DNA of 64,000 bases. It comes from Actinomadura graeca. GTDB taxonomy: Bacteria; Actinomycetota; Actinomycetes; Streptosporangiales; Streptosporangiaceae. Below, piece after piece: positions 37,156 to 43,954 of the stretch; the first letter of the stretch is position 1, and every line of letters starts with the position of its first letter. Both the position numbers and the translations under genes were made by a program. The notes below the pieces were generated by a model. The model ran no database searches. It saw nothing but the letters and a program-made list of their open reading frames with translations, and was not told the origin of the DNA. The stretch is taken from positions 4,464,001 through 4,528,000 of the forward strand of contig NZ_CP059572.1 in assembly GCF_019175365.1 (NCBI RefSeq). The letters are read 5' to 3'.

Positions 37156-37295
37156 CGTTGGTCACCTCCCGTGTTCAAGTCTGGCCCCCTGCTGGCCCCC
37201 TGTCAGGCTCCTTTGCCGATCGCGGGACGGCGGCACGCTGGTCGCCATGCCGGACGGACCGTCCGGGCTGACGACCGACCACGAGGAACCCCGCG

Positions 37296-37535
37296 ATGAG
37301 TACGCGTGCCGAGGACGAAGAGCCGGCGCTCCGCCAGCTCCGAGAAGAGTTCACCGGGCATCGGATCTGGCGCTCGCAGCGTCCGGACGGGCAACCGAGC
37401 ATCTGGGTCGCGACGCTGTTCGACCCGGACGCCGGGGTTGATGCCACGGTGATCAGTCCTGATCCGGTGGAGTTGCGCGAGGCGCTGCTCAAGGAGGGCC
37501 GTCGCGCGGGCGGTCGGTCAGGTAGGGCCTGGTGA
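37296..37535 (+). CDS. Small hypothetical protein (79 aa)
   Basis: This acidic protein has a compact alpha/beta pattern (ALRQLREEFTGHRIWRSQRP, SIWVATLFDPDAG, TVISPDPVELREALLKE). No known motif is visible. It begins a three-gene plus-strand set, overlapping the next start by a few bases. It lies between the two HTH-kinase genes and diverges from kinase gene 1. Such small genes often accompany regulators in actinobacterial integrative elements; the function is unknown. Confidence 0.65.
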   Translation: MSTRAEDEEPALRQLREEFTGHRIWRSQRPDGQPSIWVATLFDPDAGVDATVISPDPVELREALLKEGRRAGGRSGRAW

Positions 37536-37957
37536 TGGCGCGCACGCCCCCGGCGTCATCATCAGACGGGGCCGCTGCTAACCGGGAGGCGGCCTCGGTG
37601 GGGGAGGTAGAGGCGGCGCGGCCGGTGCTTGTCCCCTCGGCTGCACTGGCCGCGCGGCTTCTGACCAGGTGGCGGACGCGTCGGCTTCTCAATCGGCTCC
37701 GGCGCGCCTTGTGTCGGGACGGATGGACGGCTGAGGCGCGCTATGACGACTCCCCCGTCATGCTGCGGGTGTACCGCTCGGAAACGCCGTGCATAGGCGA
37801 CAGTGTCACGGTCGTGGCTGGTCCCGGTGGGTGGTGGTACCGATCGAGTACCGGTGATCTGCTTGCGCCGTGCTCACGTGTCGAGGTCGCCGTGAAGGCG
37901 GTTTCGGCGTTGCTGCTCCCCTGGACGGCCAGGTCCCGGAGCGCGGGCGAGGGCTGA
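37532..37957 (+). CDS. Hypothetical protein (141 aa)
   Basis: The start is GTG at 37532 or ATG at 37535, overlapping the upstream stop. The first 40 residues are low-complexity Ala/Ser. The rest is alpha/beta with RLLNRLRRALCRDGWTAEAR and a strand pair around DSVTVVAGPGGWWYRSSTG. No family was recognised. It is the middle gene of a three-gene set with overlapping stops and starts, so translation is coupled. Confidence 0.6.
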   Translation: MMARTPPASSSDGAAANREAASVGEVEAARPVLVPSAALAARLLTRWRTRRLLNRLRRALCRDGWTAEARYDDSPVMLRVYRSETPCIGDSVTVVAGPGGWWYRSSTGDLLAPCSRVEVAVKAVSALLLPWTARSRSAGEG

Positions 37958-38160
37958 TGAACGCCCAGGGCGCGATGCCTGGAGCGTCGGCCTTGGGTGA
38001 GTTGGAGAAACGGTACGGGGTTATGTGCTGGTGGGGGCTACATACCCGAACGTTCTGGGCGTTGGTGCCTGCTGACGGACGATGGCGCCTGGTCGAAGCA
38101 CTGACCGTTAAGGAACTGGACACGGCAATCCGACATCCGCGCGGGTGGCCGTGGCCCTAG
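37957..38160 (+). CDS. Hypothetical protein (67 aa)
   Basis: The ATG at 37957 overlaps the upstream stop (TGATGA). The sequence has aromatic-rich strands (YGVMCWWGLHTRTFWALVPA) and a short helix (VKELDTAIRHPRG). The family is unknown. The coupled start supports it as a real gene of the same small operon. Confidence 0.55.
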   Translation: MNAQGAMPGASALGELEKRYGVMCWWGLHTRTFWALVPADGRWRLVEALTVKELDTAIRHPRGWPWP

Positions 38161-38201
38161 TGCAGCCGCGCGGCGGGGCCGTTCACCCGCCGCGCGGCTT
38201 T

Positions 38202-38789
38202 CTATGTGATGACGGGCAGGACAGGGACGCCGGGGCCTGGGCCGGCGGCCACGGCAGCGGCGATGCGGCGGGCCGTCTCAGCTGGCTCGGCCTGGTCGGT
38301 ACGGATGGCGAGGTTGAACGGCTGGGCGTCGGTGGACTGCAGGTCGTGGAGCGTCTCGTCCCATGCTTGGAGACGGCTGGGGGTGTCGGCGTCCCCGCGG
38401 TGCCGGGAGCGGTCGGCGCAGACTTCGCGCGAAACCCACAGGAGAACGTTCGTCCATGCCAGAGGGACAGTGTTGTGGAGGCGCTCTAGGTCAGCGAGGT
38501 TGCCTATGTGCACGACCGGGATCCTGCCGTCGTCGACCAGGGCGGCGATGTCATGGTGGTCGATGGCGTAGACGTTGCCGTAGCGGTGGGTCTCCACGAC
38601 CAGGCGGCCCGCGCGGCGGAGGGTCTCCAGTTCGGTGGGTGAGACGTGGCGGTAGCCGGTGCTGCGGCCGGTGCCGGTTTTGAGCTTGGGGAGCAGGGCG
38701 TACCGGTCGTCCTGGCGTGCCAGCTCGGCGGTGACGGTGTCCTTGCCGCTGGTCGGCGGGCCGTAGAGGATGACGCCCTTGCTGGTCAT
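38202..38789 (-). CDS. Guanylate-kinase-like P-loop protein
   Basis: This 195-aa protein opens with Walker A GPPTSGKDTV (Asp after Lys, where kinases usually have Ser/Thr). It contains TGTGRSTGYRHVS and ETHRYGNVYAID, in the positions of the GMP-binding segment of guanylate kinases (GRSTGYRHVS resembles the RPxRPGE region only loosely). Its start overlaps the stop of HTH-kinase gene 2 by 4 bp, so the two are coupled. It is probably a nucleotide-like kinase with unusual specificity rather than the housekeeping Gmk. Confidence 0.75.
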   Translation of the reverse strand: MTSKGVILYGPPTSGKDTVTAELARQDDRYALLPKLKTGTGRSTGYRHVSPTELETLRRAGRLVVETHRYGNVYAIDHHDIAALVDDGRIPVVHIGNLADLERLHNTVPLAWTNVLLWVSREVCADRSRHRGDADTPSRLQAWDETLHDLQSTDAQPFNLAIRTDQAEPAETARRIAAAVAAGPGPGVPVLPVIT

Positions 38790-39829
38790 GACAGGACCCT
38801 ACGCAGTGCCTCCCGTGTCTGGTCGGCGATGCTGATCGCGGCGCCTAGCCGGTTGTCGACGGTGAGGTGGACGCCGGGCGGGCTGGTCTGGGTGTCGATG
38901 CTGCTGGCGTACTCGTCCCAGTGGGCGAGCTTCCAGGTGTCGCGGGGGGCGCCTCGGAACTCGATGTATTCGCGCATGGAATCGATGTCGCATCGAACCC
39001 AGATGACTGCGACGTCCACGCCCCTGGCCTTGCAGCGGTTGGTGAGACGGCTCAACCATGCCGGATCCTTCAACTCGGAGATGAAGGGGGCTGCGAGGAT
39101 CGTGGATATGCCGCAGTTGATGTTGTCGTTGGCGGTGTCCATGAGGCACTTGTATTCCAGGGGCCGGACCTCTTTCAGGTAGAGGTCGGTGTGCCGGTCG
39201 TGCGGATCGCCGTCCAGGGAAGTCAAGAGTCGCTCGGTGAGGCGACGGGTCAGCGAGTCCTTGTCGAGGAACGCCCACCCGGACACGTCGCCGAGAAAGC
39301 GGGCGAACTCGGTTTTGCCCGATCCGGCGTAGCCGCCGACCAGGACGAGGGTGGTTGTGCCGAGACTGCCGCTCATGGCTCGTCCTCGCCATGCGCCGAC
39401 GACGCGCGCCTTGAGGGCGTCGCCAGCGGAAGGGTCCTGGTCCTGGGTGTGGTCCGATACCCGGTCGAGCCCTTGGGAGATGGTCGCGGCTGCGTCGTCG
39501 GTGGCTGCGGGGTTGAGCGGGCTCGGCAACGGAAGCGTGAGGTCGCCGGCCTCTTCGGCGGGGAGCGGGAGGCGGAAGCCTAGTTCGGGCTCGGTGGCCT
39601 TGTACATCAGGCAGTAGGCGCGGCGGTAGTGCGGGCCTGGGTAGGTGTTGCCGTTCTCGTGTTCCCACAGGGTTTGGAAGTTGGCTGCGACATTGAGCCC
39701 TCCGCGCCGTGCGACGTGGCGCAACTGGTCGCCTGCGGCTTCGAGGCTCAACCCGTGCTTCTCTCTGCGCTCCCGGAGTTTGTGAGGATGCCAGCCTTTG
39801 CGCTGTTTGAGCGTGCTCAAATTTGGCCT
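38786..39829 (-). CDS. HTH plus P-loop kinase gene 2 (paralogue of gene 1)
   Basis: The frame spans 38786-39859. I place the start near 39829 because the first residues upstream look non-coding, but it is uncertain. The N-terminus is an HTH-like domain (WHPHKLRERREKHGLSLEAA) unrelated to that of gene 1. A linker, then the kinase domain follow: GGYAGSGKTEFARFLGDVSG, FLDKDSLTRRLTERLL, RHTDLYLKEVRPLEYK, DVAVIWVRCDIDSMREYI and C-terminal TWKLAHWDEYASSID. The kinase fold resembles zeta toxins and chloramphenicol phosphotransferase. It is coupled to the guanylate-kinase-like gene. The pairing of one kinase domain with different HTH domains is notable. Confidence 0.78.
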   Translation of the reverse strand, partial: RPNLSTLKQRKGWHPHKLRERREKHGLSLEAAGDQLRHVARRGGLNVAANFQTLWEHENGNTYPGPHYRRAYCLMYKATEPELGFRLPLPAEEAGDLTLPLPSPLNPAATDDAAATISQGLDRVSDHTQDQDPSAGDALKARVVGAWRGRAMSGSLGTTTLVLVGGYAGSGKTEFARFLGDVSGWAFLDKDSLTRRLTERLLTSLDGDPHDRHTDLYLKEVRPLEYKCLMDTANDNINCGISTILAAPFISELKDPAWLSRLTNRCKARGVDVAVIWVRCDIDSMREYIEFRGAPRDTWKLAHWDEYASSIDTQTSPPGVHLTVDNRLGAAISIADQTREALRRVLS

Positions 39830-40090
39830 TTCGAGGGTAGTGGCGCATACCAGCATCAATCGGCATGTCTCATCATCGGCGTAGGCTCATGAAAGCGGAC
39901 GTATAAACGGACGTGAAAGAACCCGATGAGGAATTGACGATAGGCTGAGCGTGCCTCCTGGGCGGGAATATCGGTGTGCCGAACGAGAGAGCGGACCAGA
40001 GCCGGAGGCGGTCACCGATGACAGTGGAGGATGAACAGGGGCGAACTCCTCGGGACCTCTTGGACCTGATTCCTTCCGAGCTGGACGACC

Positions 40091-40502
40091 TTACTTGCCG
40101 CGTCGATCGGCTGGCGGCGGCTCTGGAAAGACGGCCCGCTCGATCCGGGCGACCCGTTCGCCCAGGTCGCGGACGGCCGCGAGGACTTCGGTGAGCTGCT
40201 TGGTCGTCATGTCAGCATCGGCAGGCGGTGGGGTTCCCTGCGACTGCCCTTGGGCCCTGGCGCCGGCCTGGTCGCGGACGAAGACGCCCTTGCCTTGCTG
40301 GCCGATCACTGCGCCTTCGGTCCGCAACACGCTGATGGCGGCCTTCACGACTTCGGCGGACACCTCGTACTCCTCGCCGAGCCGGGCCGTGGACGGCTGT
40401 GACTAGCCGGGACTGGCCGGGGGCAAGACGTCCGTCCTGGATCTGTTTTCGCAGGTCATCGCCTATCTGAAGATAGCCGGGCCGTCCGGTCCTCTTGACC
40501 AT
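40091..40502 (-). pseudogene. Frameshifted GntR-family regulator
   Basis: From the ATG at 40502 the frame gives MVKRTGRPGYLQIGDDLRKQ and QDGRLAPGQSRL, a GntR N-terminus. It then loses the frame near 40405. The next frame continues PSTARLGEEYEVSAEVVKAA, VLRTEGAVIGQQGKGVFV and a short coiled-coil end to 40091. Together these make a complete winged-helix GntR protein of the KorSA type that controls actinomycete integrative elements. A single-base change breaks it. It lies next to the integrase remnant, as such regulators do in intact elements. Confidence 0.75.
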
Positions 40503-40544
40503 CGTCCGCCTTCCGCCGGGGGCTCTGCCCCAGTTCAGCACAGA

Positions 40545-40733
40545 CACCTTCACGACCTGCGCCATATCCACGCGACAACGCTTCTCTTGGCGGGGGTCCC
40601 CGTCCACGTGGTGGCGGCGCGGCTTGGGCACGCTGACCCGTCCATCACGCTCCGGGTGTACGCCCACGTGATCAACCAGCAGCTCGTGGAGGCGGCCGAG
40701 ATCTTCGCCAAGCGGGTGGAGGACGTGGCCTAG
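40545..40733 (+). pseudogene. C-terminal fragment of a tyrosine integrase
   Basis: Reading from about 40545 the frame gives HDLRHIHATTLLLAGVPVHV, then LGHADPSITLRVYAHVI, ending at 40733. The Arg and His of HDLRH, the LGH, and the nucleophile Tyr of VYAH are the catalytic box II residues of tyrosine recombinases. Everything upstream of this (the N-terminal arm and catalytic Arg I) is missing. It lies 62 bp from the 3' end of tRNA-Arg, the classical integration site, so it marks a decayed integrative element. Confidence 0.88.
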
Positions 40734-40752
40734 CTCGGAGGCGCCGTTAGCA

Positions 40753-40786
40753 AAAGCCCCCTTGCCGAAGATCGCAAGGGGGCTTT
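40753..40786. terminator. Strong bidirectional terminator between integrase remnant and tRNA-Arg
   Basis: A perfect 13-bp inverted repeat (AAAGCCCCCTTGC / GCAAGGGGGCTTT) has an 8-nt loop. The flanking A and T runs allow termination in both directions: for the integrase remnant and for the tRNA transcript coming from the right. Confidence 0.85.
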
Positions 40787-40794
40787 GAGCTGTG

Positions 40795-40867
40795 CGCACC
40801 CGAAGGGATTCGAACCCCTAACCTTCTGATCCGTAGTCAGATGCTCTATCCGTTGAGCTACGGGTGC
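40795..40867 (-). tRNA. tRNA-Arg (anticodon ACG)
   Basis: This is a 73-nt cloverleaf on the minus strand. It has acceptor stem GCACCCG/CGGGTGC, a D arm with AGCTCAACGGATAGAGC, and an anticodon stem TCTGA/TCAGA around CTACGGA. The T arm is GGGGTTCGAATCCC, and the discriminator is G. No CCA is encoded. Its 3' half faces the integrase remnant, so it is the attachment site of the decayed element. Confidence 0.96.
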
Positions 40868-41182
40868 CTGCCCTCCTGGCTCTCACCAGGAGCTTTACCA
40901 ACGGGGCGAGAGTCTAGCAGCTCGCACGGAGGTGCTTGCGCTTAGGATTTCTCGCCGCTCGCGCCCTCCCAGTGTAGGGCACCCGCACCCATGGCCCGTC
41001 CCGGGACGGCCTCTCCGGGCACTGGTCGGCATCCCGCTGACGGGGCCGTCATCGCCTCTGTCCGCCTGGCTGCTACCGATGGGACGCCCGGCCGGGATCG
41101 TCCGTCCCTTCGTGTGATCAGGGCGGCGGACTCACTGCTTGCGTGGGGACGGCGAGGCGGTGTTGCTCGGGGGGAGCGCGGG
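40868..41182. other. Region upstream of tRNA-Arg, no gene seen
   Basis: About 315 bp lie between the tRNA 5' end and the stop of the small secreted protein. It presumably contains the tRNA promoter. I see no credible coding frame. Confidence 0.4.
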
Positions 41183-41500
41183 TCAGCGCACGAACTTCAC
41201 GCTGCCGAATCGGGTGGAGTCGTCATGCTGGCCTGGTTGGAGCGTCTTGATCGGCGCGCCTGTGCACGTGTTGCTCGCGTAGAGGGTTGCGTCACGGTTG
41301 GTGTCGTTCGAGGCGTTGCTGCCTCCTGGGGCGACGTAGCACGTGCTGTCGACCGGGTTACGAAGAGCGTGGGGGATGTTGCCGGGTTGGGTGCGGTAGG
41401 TGAAGACGCCGGTGGCTGCTTGCGCGGGCGCCGGGCTGGTCAGTGTCAGCGCCGCCATGGCCGTCAGGCTGCCGAGGAGCAGAGGCGCACGATGTCGCAT
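41183..41500 (-). CDS. Small secreted protein (105 aa)
   Basis: The protein starts with a clear Sec signal peptide (MRHRAPLLLGSLTAMAALTL, cleavage after AQA). A mature part of about 75 aa with two cysteines (TCYVAP, NTCTGAP) likely forms one disulfide. Asn/Thr/Gly-rich strands suggest a small beta domain, similar in style to extracellular peptidase-inhibitor-like actinobacterial proteins. The function is unknown. An AT-rich stretch just upstream (CGTAACGTAAAGTTACAATC) probably holds its promoter. Confidence 0.75.
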   Translation of the reverse strand: MRHRAPLLLGSLTAMAALTLTSPAPAQAATGVFTYRTQPGNIPHALRNPVDSTCYVAPGGSNASNDTNRDATLYASNTCTGAPIKTLQPGQHDDSTRFGSVKFVR

Positions 41501-41788
41501 TAGTCACTCCTTGCCTATAGTTCGTAACGTAAAGTTACAATCTTAAGGTCTTGTTCGGGCGTCATATGTGGGTGGTGGCGGCGCTAGAGCTAACTCACCG
41601 CAGGACACTCCCGCAGAGCTGCATGCGGCGTGAGGTGTCGGGAGTCGCCGGACGCGGGAACGTTGCAATGTGCCCTGGATCACGGAACCGTTCGTGGCGG
41701 GATGGCATCAAAAGGGTAATCGAGACGGATGTGACCAGTGAGGTCTAATCTCGTCCGAGATCCCAAACCCCCTGAAGGAGAAACCCCC

Positions 41789-42208
41789 ATGCGCATGTCT
41801 GCCACCAAGCTGGTCGGCGTCCTTGCCATAGGTGGCGCGATGCTCGCTTCCACGGCCTGCGGGCCGATCGACTCCGTCACCGGCGGAGGCAAGAAGAACA
41901 CCGCATGCAAGAACATCGAGACGGAGCTGCGGAACATCGCGTCCGGTGGCGTGTCGAGCGGTTCGGCGGCGAACGCGCAGAAGTTCTCGGATGCGGCCAC
42001 GAAGATCCGCGCCGAGGGGCAGAACGCCGGCGGCGACGTCGAGACCACCGCGACCAAGTTCGCGGGCGACCTGGACGACACCGCCGCCACGCTGCGGCGA
42101 CTCAGCTCCGGCAACCTGTCCGGCGGCTCGCCCGACTTCACCGCGATGCAGCGGCACGGCAACGAGCTCGGCAAGGCGTGCGGCTACTCCGGCTTCCGCC
42201 TCGGCTGA
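41789..42208 (+). CDS. Small lipoprotein of unknown function (139 aa)
   Basis: The ATG at 41789 follows GAAGGAG by 8 nt. The N-terminus has a signal peptide with lipobox (MLASTAC). The mature part is helical (KNIETELRNIASGG, AQKFSDAATKIRAEG, KFAGDLDDTAATLRRLSSG) with two cysteines. It resembles a small four-helix substrate-free lipoprotein, with no enzymatic motif. A perfect hairpin terminator follows. It is probably monocistronic. Confidence 0.8.
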   Translation: MRMSATKLVGVLAIGGAMLASTACGPIDSVTGGGKKNTACKNIETELRNIASGGVSSGSAANAQKFSDAATKIRAEGQNAGGDVETTATKFAGDLDDTAATLRRLSSGNLSGGSPDFTAMQRHGNELGKACGYSGFRLG

Positions 42209-42218
42209 CGCGCGCAAC

Positions 42219-42248
42219 GTTCCGCTCCCACGGTCCTGGGAGCGGAAC
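42219..42248 (+). terminator. Terminator of the small lipoprotein gene
   Basis: A perfect 12-bp inverted repeat (GTTCCGCTCCCA / TGGGAGCGGAAC) with a 6-nt loop starts 10 bp after the stop codon. Confidence 0.8.
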
Positions 42249-42339
42249 GCCAGGATTCGGACTATGCTTCTGTGACCTCGGCCAGGCTTTGCCGGTTGGC
42301 GCGCTGAACCGGTACTCTGTGCTGAGCCTGATGGCTGCT

Positions 42340-42429
42340 GGAGGATTCGCCTAGTCCGGTCTATGGCGCCGCACTGCTAATGCGGTTTGGGTTTACCGCC
42401 CATCCGGGGTTCAAATCCCCGATCCTCCG
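42340..42429 (+). tRNA. tRNA-Ser (anticodon GCT)
   Basis: This is a 90-nt class II tRNA. It has acceptor stem GGAGGAT/ATCCTCC, anticodon loop CTGCTAA inside CCGCA/TGCGG, and a long variable arm around TTTGGGTTTACCGCCC. The T arm is CGGGGTTCAAATCCCCG, and the discriminator is G. CCA is encoded directly after it (42430-42432). Confidence 0.96.
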
Positions 42430-42703
42430 CCACTCACCTGCGGGGATGCGTCCAATGGCGCATCCCCGCAGGTGTTTTTGCGCACAATGCACGCGCAATC
42501 GGCGGCGCCCTGGCCTATGTGGCTTCAGGAGGTGGTGCAGCGGGCGGGGAGGGTCGCTTCGAGCGGGGCGGGACGAAGGTGCCGATGCTGCGGGTCGCGT
42601 TGGCTCGGTGGCGAAGGTGTTCACTGGGTGGTGGTCGGTGGTGCTGGCGATCGGTCGCTGGAGCCGCCGGGTGGTCCCGTCGCGGGCCACTAGGCTGCTG
42701 ATC

Positions 42704-43487
42704 ATGGCAATCAACTCCCGTCCGGTGCGGATCGGTGTGCAGATCGCCCTGCAGCACGCCGACTACTCGGACATCCGCCGTGCCGCGGAGCAGGCCGAGG
42801 ACGCCGGCGTGGACATCATCTTCAACTGGGACCACTTCCTGCCGATCTCCGGCGACGAGCGTGGCAAGCACTTCGAGTGCTGGACGGTCCTCGCCGCATG
42901 GGCCGAGCAGACGTCGCGGGTGCAGTTGGGTCCGCTGGTGACGTCCATTGGCTTCCGCAACCCGGACCTGGTTTCGGACATGGCCCGCACCGTCGACCAC
43001 ATCAGTGGCGGCAGGATGATCCTGGGCATCGGTGCGGGCGCGATGGAACGGGACTTCGCCGAGTACGGCTACGAGTTCGGCACGCCCGGCAGCCGGGTGG
43101 ACGCGCTGGCCGAGGCGCTGCCCAGAGTCGAGCAGCGGTTCGCCAAGCTGAACCCGCCGCCGGTCCGCAAGATCCCCGTGCTGATCGGCGGTGGCGGCGA
43201 GCAGAAGACGTTGCGGCTGGTCGCCAGGCACGCGGACATCTGGCACTGGTTCTCCTCCGGTGAGGAGTTCGCCCGCAAGAAGCAGGTGTTGGCCGAGCGC
43301 TGCGCGGAGATCGGCCGCGATCCGGGTGAGATCGAACTGTCGGCGGGCGTGAGCGGCGATCCGAGGTGAACGGATCCGCGCTGCTGGAGCAGGGGGTCAC
43401 CACGTTCACTCTTGAGGTGCACGCCCCAACTTCGACATGTCCACGGTCCGTGCTTGGGTGGCTTGGCGGGACAAGTTGGGCTATTGA
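42704..43487 (+). pseudogene. LLM-class F420-dependent oxidoreductase, frameshifted at the C-terminus
   Basis: The first 221 aa are intact: VRIGVQIALQHADYSDIRRA, AGVDIIFNWDHFLPISG, RVQLGPLVTSIGFRNP, DHISGGRMILGIGAGAMERD and KIPVLIGGGGEQKTLRLVA. These are typical of luciferase-like flavin/F420 enzymes. The frame ends at SGDPR*. The true tail continues in another frame (EVNGSALLEQGVTTFTLEVH) and, after a second shift, as NFDMSTVRAWVAWRDKLGY to 43487. Both shifts equal one missing base, at about 43365 and 43427. TAGGCT 7 nt before the ATG suggests a leaderless transcript. The protein may be partly functional without the last helices, or the shifts may be sequence errors. Confidence 0.8.
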
Positions 43488-43954
43488 CGCAGTCTCCATC
43501 TATGCAACGGCACGGGGGTGCGGTCGTCAGTCGCTGCTACATCCCGGTCGTCGCTGGTGCGTTGGCGCTGGTAGGTCTGTGCGTGATGGCTTGCACGTCC
43601 GCGCGTCAGCTTGCGTGTGCGGCGTCGGATGACTCGCGAGCGCCTGTTTCGTTGTCGTCGGCCGGACTCTTGGGGTCGGCAAGCATCGCTGTGCTCTTTA
43701 CGAGTAGGCCGTCCGAGGGCCTTTGGGGCATGGCGTGCTTGAGCGAGGGTGTGGTCGCTGGCCGCAGGGCTTTGCGGCAGCTCGTGCAGTTGGTTGTTCA
43801 TCCTGTCCGTGTGTGGACGGGGCCGGTGTGCCCGGATCGTCCGGTGTCCGTTCGGGCAACGACCGTTGGTGGGGTGCCTGCCTGAGTGTTCCTTACTCCT
43901 GGACGAGGCGCGGGAGAGCATGAGAGGTCGGGACATCGTCCGAAGGAGCGAACT
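43488..43954. other. Intergenic region before the DUF4157 gene, no gene assigned
   Basis: About 470 bp. A plus-strand frame includes a hydrophobic, lipobox-like patch (GALALVGLCVMACTS) near 43560-43600, but it lacks a credible start and its remainder looks random. Codon composition is atypical. I do not call a gene. Confidence 0.35.

Noticed and set aside
40021..40194. Possible small plus-strand gene (MTVEDEQGRTPRDLLDLIPS...)
   Set aside because: Its second half is antisense to the GntR remnant, there is no family match, and it is too short to support.
43412..43885. Plus-strand frame with a lipobox-like patch
   Set aside because: Its start overlaps the LLM oxidoreductase remnant and the composition outside the hydrophobic patch looks random.
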